Below the pieces are notes generated by a model, which was not told the origin of the DNA, made no database searches, and saw only the letters and a program-made list of their open reading frames with translations. A stretch of DNA of 64,000 nucleotides. Source: Desmonostoc muscorum FACHB-395. GTDB lineage: Bacteria; Cyanobacteriota; Cyanobacteriia; Cyanobacteriales; Nostocaceae. Below, piece by piece: positions 16,221 through 24,814 of the stretch (positions are counted from its first letter, which is position 1; each line of letters starts with the position of its first letter). A program made the position numbers and the translations under genes. The stretch covers positions 1 to 64,000 of the forward strand of contig NZ_JACJSF010000032.1 of assembly GCF_014698035.1 (NCBI RefSeq), read 5' to 3'.

Positions 16221-16657
16221 TTAAACCATACGTTCCAGATAGAGGCGATATTGTCAAGTTAGACTGTGGAACTACAACGCAAATTACGGCTGATTCTATC
16301 CGAAGTGTATTAGCATTAAGAACATCAGGAATGTCATTTGAAGATATTGCTAAAACACTTAGTGCAGAACTAAAACCTCAAGGGCGTGAGCAGATGGGCT
16401 ATCGTCCTTTTTTAGTTATGTCGCCATTAAAATACAATCAAATGGCTTCCATAGTTCTAATTTGTCCAATTACTAATCAAAAAAAAGGTCTTAACTTTGA
16501 AGTTCCGCTTCCTGATGGAATGATAACCAGTGGCGTAGTGTTAGCCGATCAGATCAAATCACTAGACTGGAAAGTTAGAAAAGTTTTGTTTGTAGAGAGA
16601 GTTCAAGAGGATCTAATTGAAGAAGTGCAAGCAAGAATTGAACCTCTGATTTTATAA
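16214..16657 (+). CDS. mazF: MazF-type endoribonuclease toxin with an internal insertion
   Basis: The 147-residue toxin starts at TTG 16214, inside the mazE stop region. It has the MazF core: VPDRGDIVKLD (residues 7-17), GYRPFLVMSP (conserved Arg), CPITNQKKG (conserved Thr), SGVVLADQIKSLDW and a C-terminal helix. Arg and Thr are the catalytic pair of MazF RNases. Between the first strand and the EQMGYRP strand there are about 35 extra residues (about 18-52, a probable two-helix segment around SVLALRTSGMSFEDIAKTL). Typical MazF proteins of 110-120 residues have only a short loop there, and this loop helps form the RNA site. The protein could be active with altered specificity or inactive. Confidence 0.85.
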   Translation: MVIKPYVPDRGDIVKLDCGTTTQITADSIRSVLALRTSGMSFEDIAKTLSAELKPQGREQMGYRPFLVMSPLKYNQMASIVLICPITNQKKGLNFEVPLPDGMITSGVVLADQIKSLDWKVRKVLFVERVQEDLIEEVQARIEPLIL

Positions 16658-16673
16658 AGGTGCAAATAAACTC

Positions 16674-16699
16674 TACAGACGTAATAAATTACGTCTGTA
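16674..16699. terminator. Perfect 12-bp inverted repeat between convergent genes
   Basis: Arms TACAGACGTAAT (16674-16685) and ATTACGTCTGTA (16688-16699) are separated by two bases, 16 bp after the mazF stop. It suits a bidirectional terminator between mazF and the convergent hydrolase. There is no strong T-tract. Confidence 0.55.
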
Positions 16700-16768
16700 T
16701 AAATCAAACAAAAATCATTACATGGAGCAATGCAACACCAATATCCAACATCCAAAATCCGAAGCTGA

Positions 16769-18472
16769 CTATGGTGTTGGGAACTTTTTTTTTACGGTTT
16801 TGGCTCCTTGCATATCCAGCAATTGAGCTAATTCGGTTGTATTCAATGACTTGACAAGACTTAAACCAAGAGACTTACTAGAAATGCTTTGAGTGTAGGC
16901 GGCGTTCAGGTAAGGGGTGTATTGTGGTTTTCCTGCAATGTATGTTTGGAAGAAAGGTAAACTTAAAACATTCATGTAACGACGCGCTTGCGAAGCATCG
17001 CCAATCATATCAGTAGGTAATGCTACTTGTTGATTTGCAGGATTACCATTACCAATGGTGGAAAAGTGAGTACCACCTACAAGCATGACGAGATACTTTT
17101 GGGAATTCGCAAACCAGGAGAAAGGTAAAATTTGCTCAGATAAAGCTGGTGCAACTGTATCATCACTACTGCTGACAATCATCACTGGAGTTTTGATTTG
17201 ACTTAAGCCAGCTTTGCCGAAAATAGAACTAGTAATGGGATTAACTGCGATCGCAGCTTTTACTCTCTCATCCCGCAGGTTATAATCCTTGCCAGACTTG
17301 CTGATGCTCAATTCTAAAGCGCGACACTGGAGCAGTAAAGACATATTCCAGGTTTTTTGCAGTGCTGCTGGTTGACAGTCTTGTTTTAGCTGCTCAAAGT
17401 TGATTTTTGCGCCTGCTAAGGCTAAGGCTGTGTAGCCTCCCAAAGATTGACCAAATACTCCGACTTGTTGCAGATTTAAGCGACCTTTAAACCTTGAATC
17501 AGATTGATTACCTTTTTCCAATTGATTCAATATATATGTGACATCCAAAGGTCGGTCTTGAAATTCACCTGGTTCTGCTACTTCATTCGCATGTCCCTTT
17601 AGCAGAGAACGTAATTGTTTAGCATCGCTACCAGGATGATTAGGAACGACAACGGCAAATCCATAAGAAGATAGGTGCGTAGCTAAATATTGAAAGTTGC
17701 TGCTATCTAAACCCAAGCCGTGAGAAATCACAATTACGGGTGTAGTATTTTGAACATTGGGAATGTAAACATCAGTTAATAAAAGCCGGTTGCGCTTTGA
17801 GTCAAAAAACTTTAGGGTGTATTTTTGCGACTTAAACTTGCCAGGAACCTTTAAATCAGGCAATTGCGAGAGATTTGGTTGTGGAGTGGTAGCAGCTTCT
17901 ATTTTAGACTCTTGGGAAACTGCTGCGATCGCACTATGGGTTTGGTTAACAAGTTTCTCTAATTCCGTAGCTATTTCTAAAGTCTCTGCAACATCAAGAC
18001 GAATGCTGCTGCTGGGGTATTTACGCAACACATTCAAAAGTGTCAAGCCTCCCGATTCAGCAGAGGCTGAAATTAGCGCCGAACGCAAATTACCAAATCC
18101 TGGTTGACTGGTTTTAATGACTTGCGCCAACCGATGCAGCAAAAATTCTCCTTGCGGTGTATAGAGAAGTTGCGAAAGTACTACCGGACTAACTTTCACA
18201 CGATTAAGTAAAATCCGTCGCAATTCTGGAAGCTGTTGTAGAGGAAGATATTGCTGATACGCTGCCAAATCTTCGTTAATTACACCTGTTTTGGCATAGT
18301 TTTCTAAAGTGTTGACTGAAATGGAAAGCTCTAAGGCTGAATAAGATGCATAAATCCGCTCTGCTGCCAAGACAGAATTGCTAATTCCAAACGTTGGCAG
18401 CAGTGTTGAAAGAACCAGCAATAGGGAATTTTTTCTGAGGCTGCTGGCCCAATTACCAAACAAACTATTCAT
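16769..18472 (-). CDS. Secreted alpha/beta hydrolase with N-terminal DUF1400
   Basis: The 567-residue protein has a cleavable-looking signal (SLLLVLSTLLPTFGISNSVLA), then a DUF1400 domain of about 130 residues beginning ERIYASYSALELSISV, then an alpha/beta-hydrolase domain. The nucleophile is in VGVFGQSLGGYTALA, the conserved loop is VVISHGLGLDSSNF, the acid lies in MIVSSSDDTVAP and the His in VGGTHFST. The arrangement is common in Nostoc-type genomes and is usually annotated as dienelactone-hydrolase or lipase-like. The substrate is unknown. The signal implies a periplasmic or extracellular enzyme. It converges with mazF. Confidence 0.87.
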   Translation of the reverse strand: MNSLFGNWASSLRKNSLLLVLSTLLPTFGISNSVLAAERIYASYSALELSISVNTLENYAKTGVINEDLAAYQQYLPLQQLPELRRILLNRVKVSPVVLSQLLYTPQGEFLLHRLAQVIKTSQPGFGNLRSALISASAESGGLTLLNVLRKYPSSSIRLDVAETLEIATELEKLVNQTHSAIAAVSQESKIEAATTPQPNLSQLPDLKVPGKFKSQKYTLKFFDSKRNRLLLTDVYIPNVQNTTPVIVISHGLGLDSSNFQYLATHLSSYGFAVVVPNHPGSDAKQLRSLLKGHANEVAEPGEFQDRPLDVTYILNQLEKGNQSDSRFKGRLNLQQVGVFGQSLGGYTALALAGAKINFEQLKQDCQPAALQKTWNMSLLLQCRALELSISKSGKDYNLRDERVKAAIAVNPITSSIFGKAGLSQIKTPVMIVSSSDDTVAPALSEQILPFSWFANSQKYLVMLVGGTHFSTIGNGNPANQQVALPTDMIGDASQARRYMNVLSLPFFQTYIAGKPQYTPYLNAAYTQSISSKSLGLSLVKSLNTTELAQLLDMQGAKTVKKKFPTP

Positions 18473-18901
18473 CGCTCAACTGTTTCGGTGGTCTGGTTTT
18501 ATCAGGTGTTGGCTTTGGTAGTTATTCGGACACCCTGCTTGGTTTACTTTAAGTTTTTAGCCTCAATTTTATCAAAACAGAATTTAGGAGTCAGCCGTTA
18601 TAATTCAGTATGAATTTTGTATGACTTGCGAATGTAGAAAGCTTTATCTGACTCCTGAATTCTGATTTATGAATTCTTCTTCAAGAATTTTTCTCTGGGC
18701 TAGAAAGTCAAAAATCAGATCCTACAGTGTCACACAGATGGGTAAAGTATCCATCTTATAATGAGTGACTCCCGTAGTTCGCCTTCACTATCAAATCATA
18801 ACAAATAAAAAATACTGTGCCTCAGTATTTATGTTGTAGCTTTGAATATTGCACGGATTCTATAGATAAAAAAACAGTAAAAATCCTGAAAATCCTTACT
18901 A
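18473..18901. other. Intergenic region with imperfect GGAGTCAG/CTGACTCC repeats
   Basis: The 429 bp hold one pair of short inverted repeats, AGGAGTCAG (18586-18594) and CTGACTCCTGAATTCTG (18648-18664). They belong to the same repeat family seen at 23692 and 54700. Only ORFs of 30 codons or fewer are present and none is supported. Confidence 0.5.
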
Positions 18902-19825
18902 CTAATCAGCTTTTCCTAATGCGATGGCTACTGAACCTGTAACTACTAAACCTGCTCCCAATATTGCTACGAAACTGAAGTGTTCTGATGGTATCCAATT
19001 AGGTGCAATAACTGATACAACTGCAACTGCTATTAATGTCACAACGGGAGCTAAAGCTATTACGGCACTTACTCGTGATGCTTCCCAATGTTCTAATGAT
19101 TCGGAAAAAGCACCGTAAGCGATTAAAGTATTAAAAGCACAAAAAAGCAACATTCCTAAATGGAAAGGATCAAGTATCAAAAGTGATTTTACTTTGGCTA
19201 GAGGAGTGAATAATAAAGCACATCCTCCATAAATAATCAGCATGATGCTGGCGGAAGATAAAGATTGTAATAACTGCTTTTGTGCTAAAGCATAAATCGC
19301 CCATGACATTGAGCCTAGCGCTATGAAAACACTACCTAGTAGATATGTGCCATGCGCTGTAATTAGATTCGTTAGTTGTTCACGAAAAAATAAAACATAA
19401 CCACAAATCATTACACTGACACCAATCCATTGATACAGCCGATAACGTTCTTTAAAAATTACTAACCCTCCAAAACCTAATAAAAGGGTAGATAATTGAA
19501 TCAGAACTTCAGCGTTAGCAGGTGATGTTAGTGATAAACCTTGGGTAAAAAAGAAGTAATTAATCCCTAAGAATAGTGTAGCGATCGCTAATAATTTCCA
19601 AGAAGCAGAACGCAGTTGTTCTAACTTTGGTAACTTGCCGCGTATTCCTAAATACACAGCTAGTAGTAAAAATGATACCGAAAATCGAAACCAAACGACG
19701 GTATAGACATCAAGTACTTGCAGAATTACTGCCAGAGCAATAGGTAAAATTCCCCACAATAAAACCGTTAATAGCGATAATACTAGCCCTAAGCGCCAGC
19801 GACCAGAACTTTGATGTAGTGACAT
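18902..19825 (-). CDS. DMT-superfamily transporter (two EamA domains)
   Basis: The 307-residue protein has about ten hydrophobic helices in two EamA repeats (about 12-145 and 160-300). The characteristic features are LLWGILPIALAVILQ at the start and RFSVSFLLLAVYLG in the first repeat, and AIYALAQKQLL and LEHWEASRVSAVIALAPVVT in the second. It is an inner-membrane metabolite exporter by family. The substrate cannot be predicted. It stands alone. Confidence 0.9.
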   Translation of the reverse strand: MSLHQSSGRWRLGLVLSLLTVLLWGILPIALAVILQVLDVYTVVWFRFSVSFLLLAVYLGIRGKLPKLEQLRSASWKLLAIATLFLGINYFFFTQGLSLTSPANAEVLIQLSTLLLGFGGLVIFKERYRLYQWIGVSVMICGYVLFFREQLTNLITAHGTYLLGSVFIALGSMSWAIYALAQKQLLQSLSSASIMLIIYGGCALLFTPLAKVKSLLILDPFHLGMLLFCAFNTLIAYGAFSESLEHWEASRVSAVIALAPVVTLIAVAVVSVIAPNWIPSEHFSFVAILGAGLVVTGSVAIALGKAD

Positions 19826-20205
19826 TCAAGTATCCTACTCAAAGTAGGGCTGATGAGAAGTTAAAACATATCTAATTTGCATATCTAAATTTTACAATCT
19901 TTTATTGATAATCTATCTTAATAGCTTAGTGAAAAAATTAAATGTAGAACGGCTTATCGACCCTACTCAATTTATTTTTAGTGCTAAATCGTGGCGTTTC
20001 TTGTTTATAGAAAATTTGTAAATAGCGTAATTACTTTACATGAATATTAAAATTCAGGGTTACACGTAAACGTATAATTTGTTTCAGCTTTAATTTAGTA
20101 CAAAGCATTATGGGGTTTATACTCATCTTAAGCTTAGTAATTTCTATTACAAGCTTATCCATTTACTGACTACTGACCTCAAAAAGTCGATTTTTACTCA
20201 AATCT
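19826..20205. other. Intergenic region between divergent transporter and peroxidase genes
   Basis: The 380 bp are AT-rich and presumably hold both promoters. No repeat, RNA or operator was recognised. Confidence 0.4.
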
Positions 20206-22206
20206 ATGGTGACAAAAATAAAGCGCCAAGAGTGGAGATTTAAATATGGCAAGCTTAACTACCTGAGATCAAAATTTTTAAAGACTATAACAATTGCTGT
20301 CATTATTATGGCAGCAATACTAGCTGGAAATACTGTCTCAGCCCAGGTTACGCCATCGCCTCTACCTTCGCTCAAAAGCATATCGGTTCCACAGCCGGAC
20401 AATCTTGGAGACTTCGTAAAAGACAAAGTAGCCGCCGTAAAGTTAGGAAAAACTCTTTTTTGGGATATGCAGGTTGGGAGCGACGGCGTAACTGCCTGTG
20501 CTAGTTGTCACTTCCATGCTGGGGCCGACAATAGATCCAAAAATCAGATTGCTCCTGGACTTTTACGGATTAACCCTGATGGTACGGAGAATCCAGATGC
20601 AGTTTTTAATGTTGGTGGACTACCAAACTACCAACTCAAACCAGGAGATTTTCCTTTCCACAGTAACGATGTCAGTTCTTCTCAGGGGATCTTCAATAGT
20701 AAGTTTGTTGATGTCACACCTGGTAATGCAGAAGACAAAGTAACAAACGAGCCAGATCCAGTGTTTAACGTGGGAGGCGTTAATGTGCGCCGCGTCGAGC
20801 CGCGTAACACTCCAACCGTGATTAATTCAGCATTCAACTTCCGCAACTTCTGGGACGGAAGGGCACAAAATATCTTTAATGGGGTGAATCCTTTCGGTTT
20901 AAGAGATCCTAATGCTGCGATCGCTAAAGCAGCAAACCCAAATAAATTAGAATTTGTCAAAGTTAGTCTGAAGAATTCATCTTTGGCATCCCAAGCGGTT
21001 GGCCCGCCACTCAGTTCCTTTGAGTCATCTGCTGATGGTCGAACTTTTCAAGAAATTGGTGATAAGTTCGGGCGAATTGACAGAAGATCCCTCAGCGCTG
21101 GTAAAGGTAAAAAGCTTCCCCGAAAACTTGCGAAAAAGTTATTACCTCTCAGACCGCTAGGTAAGCAAGTAGTGCATCCCCAAGACAGCGTTTTAGGTGC
21201 AGATAGTAGATCGCCCAAACCCGGACTTAAAGATAAAACTTATGGGCAGCTAATTCAAGATGCCTTCAAGCCGGAGTGGTGGAAGTCTAATCAACTCATC
21301 CAAGTTGATGCTGAAGGTAGAAGGACTTTTGTCAAAAAGCCTGATCGCTCCTTGGATACTAATGAGTACACATTAATGGAGTACAACTTCTCGCTATTCT
21401 TTGGGCTGGCAGTTCAGTTGTACGAGTCTACACTCATTGCCAATGATACGCCCTTCGATCGCTTCTTAGAAGGAAACACTAATGCCCTAACTTCTGAGCA
21501 GCAACAAGGGAAACAACTGTTTGAGGGCAAAGCTTTCTGTATTGCTTGTCACGTTGGATCGGAATTGACCGCTGCTTCAACAAGCAATGTGACTAAAGAA
21601 GGACGAATCAAACGTGCGCCCTTCCCCCCAAACTCCCCTGAAGACACTGGCTTCTTCAATATCGGTGTCACACCTACTACAGAAGATCCTAGTTTAGGTA
21701 GTAAGGACGCTTTCGGTAATCCGCTTTCAGAAGCACGATTGGCTCAGTTAGGGAAATTTCAGCTTCTCCTTGGCGAAAACCCTCCCACCTTGAATCCACC
21801 GTTGAATCCTACTGAAACGGTGTTTGCAGACGGAGCCTTCAAAGCACCTGGACTTCGTAATGTGGAACTTACTGCTCCCTACTTCCACAATGGAGGTCAC
21901 GCAACCTTAGAGCAAGTGATTGATTTTTACAATCGGGGTGGTAACTTAGGGCTTCTTCCCCCACTAGGTCTCTCACCGGAAGAAAAACAGCAATTGGTCG
22001 CCTTTTTAAAAGGTCTGACTGATGAGCGAGTTCGGTATGAGAAAGCGCCTTTTGACCATCCGCAACTGTTTGTCCCCAATGGACATCCATCAGGTAACTC
22101 TACAACCGTTGTGAATGACGGTACTGGCAAAGCTACAGATAGTCTATTAGAAATTCCTGCTGTTGGTAAGAATGGTGGTAGTGGTACTCCAAATTTCTTG
22201 AGCTAA
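20206..22206 (+). CDS. Di-haem cytochrome c peroxidase / MauG-like protein
   Basis: Two CxxCH haem sites are visible: CASCHFHAG near residue 105 and CIACHVGSE near 447. A signal segment (TITIAVIIMAAILAGNTVSAQ) covers about residues 26-46, so the protein acts in the periplasm or lumen. The family reduces hydrogen peroxide or, in MauG-like members, oxidises protein side chains. At 666 residues it is about twice the length of classical bacterial CcpA. The extra sequence includes long segments between the haems with duplicated P-D-x-V-F-N-V-G-G motifs (about 130 and 185). Near the C-terminus APGLRNVELTAPYFHNGGH is the standard distal motif. The gene is monocistronic by context. Confidence 0.88.
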   Translation: MVTKIKRQEWRFKYGKLNYLRSKFLKTITIAVIIMAAILAGNTVSAQVTPSPLPSLKSISVPQPDNLGDFVKDKVAAVKLGKTLFWDMQVGSDGVTACASCHFHAGADNRSKNQIAPGLLRINPDGTENPDAVFNVGGLPNYQLKPGDFPFHSNDVSSSQGIFNSKFVDVTPGNAEDKVTNEPDPVFNVGGVNVRRVEPRNTPTVINSAFNFRNFWDGRAQNIFNGVNPFGLRDPNAAIAKAANPNKLEFVKVSLKNSSLASQAVGPPLSSFESSADGRTFQEIGDKFGRIDRRSLSAGKGKKLPRKLAKKLLPLRPLGKQVVHPQDSVLGADSRSPKPGLKDKTYGQLIQDAFKPEWWKSNQLIQVDAEGRRTFVKKPDRSLDTNEYTLMEYNFSLFFGLAVQLYESTLIANDTPFDRFLEGNTNALTSEQQQGKQLFEGKAFCIACHVGSELTAASTSNVTKEGRIKRAPFPPNSPEDTGFFNIGVTPTTEDPSLGSKDAFGNPLSEARLAQLGKFQLLLGENPPTLNPPLNPTETVFADGAFKAPGLRNVELTAPYFHNGGHATLEQVIDFYNRGGNLGLLPPLGLSPEEKQQLVAFLKGLTDERVRYEKAPFDHPQLFVPNGHPSGNSTTVVNDGTGKATDSLLEIPAVGKNGGSGTPNFLS

Positions 22207-22243
22207 CTAGCCATTTTCTATTACCTTAATCAAAAAAAATCAT

Positions 22244-22266
22244 AAACCTTTATTTTTAAAAGGTTT
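22244..22266 (+). terminator. Inverted repeat AAACCTTT/AAAGGTTT after the peroxidase gene
   Basis: A perfect 8-bp stem with a 7-nt loop lies 38 bp after the stop codon. No T-run follows, so termination is only likely by position. Confidence 0.4.
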
Positions 22267-22323
22267 AGGTTGGATTGAGGAACGAAATTCAACACCAAAA
22301 GCTACTTTTAACAAGGGGTTTAA

Positions 22324-22347
22324 GACAAAGGGCTTAAGCCCCTTGTC
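22324..22347. repeat. Near-perfect palindrome around GGGCTTAAGCCC
   Basis: GACAA-A-GGGCTTAAGCCC-C-TTGTC is a 24-bp palindrome with one A/C mismatch pair. It abuts the small dispersed element at 22346-22447 and may act as the real terminator. Confidence 0.6.
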
Positions 22348-22447
22348 TGTTTAAGTAAGTAACTCTTTGTTAAAGTCAATTTTTTTACGAACCACAGAGA
22401 CGCAGAGGGCACTGAGAGAATAAAGAAATGCTTAACTGAACTGTATT
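22346..22447 (+). mobile_element. Small dispersed element, copy B (diverged)
   Basis: Bases 22361-22447 match the reverse complement of the TIR-bearing element at 38536-38646 with high identity. Shared blocks include AACTCTTTG, AAAGTCAA, CGAACC, GCAGAG and ATGCTTAACTGAAC. The right end keeps the TIR as CTTAACTGAACTGTATT; the left TIR has decayed. Confidence 0.75.
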
Positions 22448-22471
22448 GCCCAATGCCCAATGCCCAATTCT
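22448..22471. repeat. Heptamer repeat (AATGCCC)
   Basis: Three AATGCCC-type units lie directly before the stop of the acetyltransferase gene. Confidence 0.7.
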
Positions 22472-23650
22472 TTAAAAGAAATCAGCCATCCAAGGCGAAG
22501 CACCGGCAAATATTTGCGTAGCTGCTAAAATAGCCGTTTCTGTACCATTCAGTTTTGCCGCTATTTGCAAATCGTAGGGGGTAAACAAGCTTGTATATAA
22601 TGGCGCTAATTCCCGAATATCTAGCTGCAATTCACCTTTTCCACCTTTTGTGACTTCACCACGTCCGTTGGCGACAGAAAGAATAAATTTACCATTATTT
22701 TCAGTTAGCAAATTATCTTCAATTTCTAAGTGCAATTCGGCTTGGATTCCCGGTGGATAACCACGCAATTCCAGCGCCTTGACTGCATCTATTATCCGCA
22801 GCAACCAACGACTTGTAGTCTTAATCTTGGCAGTTTGCTCTGGTAGCAGCAATGTCAGGGAATCAATTGCAGAACTCTTCCATCGCACCTGTTGAATTTG
22901 AGAGCGATGACTTGCTAGAAAAGACCAGAAAGTTTGTGCAGCAGCAACTGTAGTCAGTACCCAATCTTTAACGATGAGGATTTCACCATTGTTTGTTCGC
23001 TCTTGAGTAAAGATGATATAGCCTTGGGGCTGGTCTTTAGTACCAATCAAATAGGTATAGACTATTTCCTTATCATTTGGTTGAATTATTCGTTCCCAAA
23101 TTGCTGGATGTCGGTCTAAATATCCATGCGTTTGTCTCGCCTGCTGCTGATATAGCTCATGAAAGACTTCATGATTGATGCTTGCTACTAATTCTAAAGG
23201 TAGGGGTTGCTCCCGTACTTGGATATTCTGGGTAGCAATCTCCCAAATACACCAGCTACCCCCCTGCTCATAACCTACTTTTCGATACAAGCTTTGAACA
23301 GCTGGATAAAGGGCGGAAATTGCTATACCTCTATCGTAAAGTTCTTTGAGGGTGTGCTGCATAAGAGCGATCGCAGCCCCCGAACCCCGATATTCTGGAG
23401 CAATGCCCACTACGGCAATTCCTGTCATTGGTACACGTTGACCACCCCACCACTGACCCATGTCGAGAGTTGCTAATCCACCAGCTACTTGCTCTAATCT
23501 CCGAATAATACGGAAATTTTCTACGCCAATCATCTTGATGTAAGCTTCTTCACCACCAAGGGCGCTGATGAAACACTGTTCAAGGATATGTTCCAACTGT
23601 TGGATATCCTGTGGATGGGCGAGAGTGCTGTATTCAAATTGAGCCATCAT
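22472..23650 (-). CDS. Eis-like GNAT N-acetyltransferase
   Basis: The 392-residue protein has the Eis architecture: an N-terminal GNAT domain with the acetyl-CoA signature VVGIAPEYRGSGAAIALM near residue 85, a second degenerate GNAT domain, and a C-terminal sterol-carrier-like domain (from about residue 290). Eis-type enzymes acetylate aminoglycosides or other amines at several positions, but homology alone does not show resistance. The start was taken at ATG 23650; a further ATG follows at once and a GTG lies 12 bp upstream. It converges with the peroxidase gene. Confidence 0.85.
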   Translation of the reverse strand: MMAQFEYSTLAHPQDIQQLEHILEQCFISALGGEEAYIKMIGVENFRIIRRLEQVAGGLATLDMGQWWGGQRVPMTGIAVVGIAPEYRGSGAAIALMQHTLKELYDRGIAISALYPAVQSLYRKVGYEQGGSWCIWEIATQNIQVREQPLPLELVASINHEVFHELYQQQARQTHGYLDRHPAIWERIIQPNDKEIVYTYLIGTKDQPQGYIIFTQERTNNGEILIVKDWVLTTVAAAQTFWSFLASHRSQIQQVRWKSSAIDSLTLLLPEQTAKIKTTSRWLLRIIDAVKALELRGYPPGIQAELHLEIEDNLLTENNGKFILSVANGRGEVTKGGKGELQLDIRELAPLYTSLFTPYDLQIAAKLNGTETAILAATQIFAGASPWMADFF

Positions 23651-23691
23651 CTCTGATACCACTAGTATTACAAAACCATCCGCCAGTTATA

Positions 23692-23733
23692 CAGAATTCA
23701 TTCTGGATTCTGACTCCTGACTCCTGAATTCTG
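23692..23733. repeat. Heptamer-type repeat (CTGACTC/AATTCTG)
   Basis: Units such as CTGACTCCTGACTCCTGAATTCTG upstream of the acetyltransferase match arrays near 54873 and 18648. Confidence 0.75.
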
Positions 23734-23849
23734 TTTGATAAATATACTATGCGATCGCGCGGTTCGGACAAGATAGAAATACCATATTGAAATTTAATTT
23801 GTATAGCTGGGCACTCTAGATTAAAGAAACATACTGGAGACTTATTCTT

Positions 23850-24323
23850 ATGTCCACGACCTCAATTAGTGCAACACTGGCACAAACACAGAGAGATGCT
23901 GTGTTCCAAGCGATCGCTACAATTAAAGAAAACTTACCATTTTTAGTTGATTTGAGTGCAGATGACCGCAAAGCTTTACCCAAGATGGGAGACAAAAGTC
24001 GGGCGTTTGTAAGCAAAGCATTAGAAGTGGCGACGCAAAACCCAGAGTTCTTACCGCGATCGTTTGACATAGATGAGATGCGGAAAGATGTGCAGTTATT
24101 TGAAGCGTTGTATCCACTATTGCTCTCGTTGACACAATTGCAAGATTTGGTAGATGATACATCCTTGGCAGTAGGCAGCGAAGCTTATGCAGCCGCCTTG
24201 CAAGTATATAACTATGCTAAAGTCAGTGGTCAGGGCACAGGTTTAGATACGATGGTTGAAGAAATGGGGCAACGGTTTTCTCGTAAAAATCGGAAAGTCA
24301 AATCTCAACAGGTAGCACCGTAG
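23850..24323 (+). CDS. Conserved cyanobacterial protein of unknown function
   Basis: A 157-residue, mostly alpha-helical soluble protein. The core FLVDLSADDRKALPKMGDKS is followed by an ENPEFLPRSFD-like segment (here QNPEFLPRSFDIDEMRKD) and a C-terminal helix that ends in a basic tail. I recall similar proteins as widespread hypotheticals in bacteria but know no function. The ATG at 23850 is preceded by an acceptable GGAGAC. A 42-bp tandem array starts 47 bp after the stop. Confidence 0.75.
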   Translation: MSTTSISATLAQTQRDAVFQAIATIKENLPFLVDLSADDRKALPKMGDKSRAFVSKALEVATQNPEFLPRSFDIDEMRKDVQLFEALYPLLLSLTQLQDLVDDTSLAVGSEAYAAALQVYNYAKVSGQGTGLDTMVEEMGQRFSRKNRKVKSQQVAP

Positions 24324-24369
24324 GAAATAACTCATCAATTGCACTGTTGAAGTGCAAGTTTAAAGCTCA

Positions 24370-24579
24370 AAGCTTGAACGTTCGAGCAAAAAGGTCGGAG
24401 TTTCGAGTTCAAAGGCTCAACGTTCGAGCAAAAAGGTCGAAGTTCCGAGTAAAAAGGCTCAACGTTCGAGTAAAAAAGTCGGAGTTTCGAGTAAAAAGGC
24501 TCAACGTTCGAGCAAAAAGGTCGGAGTTCCGAGTTCAAAGGCTCAACGTTCGAGCAAAAAGGTCGAAGTTCCGAGTTCA
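24370..24579. repeat. Tandem array of 42-bp units (each two related 21-bp halves), five copies
   Basis: The half-units alternate: AAGGCTCAACGTTCGAGCAA then AAGGTCGGAGTTCCGAGTTC, 21 bp each, with sparse point changes. Five full 42-bp units fill 24370-24579, and a partial unit ends near 24594. The period is a multiple of three, so one plus-strand frame stays open (14-residue basic period RLNVRAKRSEFRVQ, TTG start at 24347). A minus-strand frame is also open. Neither is a convincing gene. Confidence 0.93.
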
Positions 24580-24814
24580 GAGGCTCAACGTTGAGATTTT
24601 GAGAGCGATCGCAAAAGCATTTAAAATACAGTTCGGTTAAGATCCCTGATGGATCTGGTTTTTCAAATCATCTATACTTGGTTTTTACTGTCAATGTAGA
24701 AGTTCCATAGCAATCCTAAATGATCTCCAGATCCCTGATTTCTTGAAGAAGTCGGGGATATAATTTTAATTTTTAACGAATGATTTAGAATTTCTATAAC
24801 TTAATCAAATACTC

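Noticed and set aside
16214..16657. Reading the MazF-like gene as frameshifted
   Set aside because: The frame stays open through the insert and all downstream MazF motifs are in phase. The extra segment is a true in-frame insertion.
24370..24579. Possible CRISPR array
   Set aside because: Units are contiguous and near-identical with no unique spacers. The same holds for the array at 30069-30320, and no cas genes are in the window.
24347..24640. 97-codon plus-strand ORF and 67-codon minus-strand ORF across the 42-bp array
   Set aside because: Both are by-products of a repeat whose length is a multiple of three. There is no credible ribosome-binding site and the composition is purely repeat-driven.
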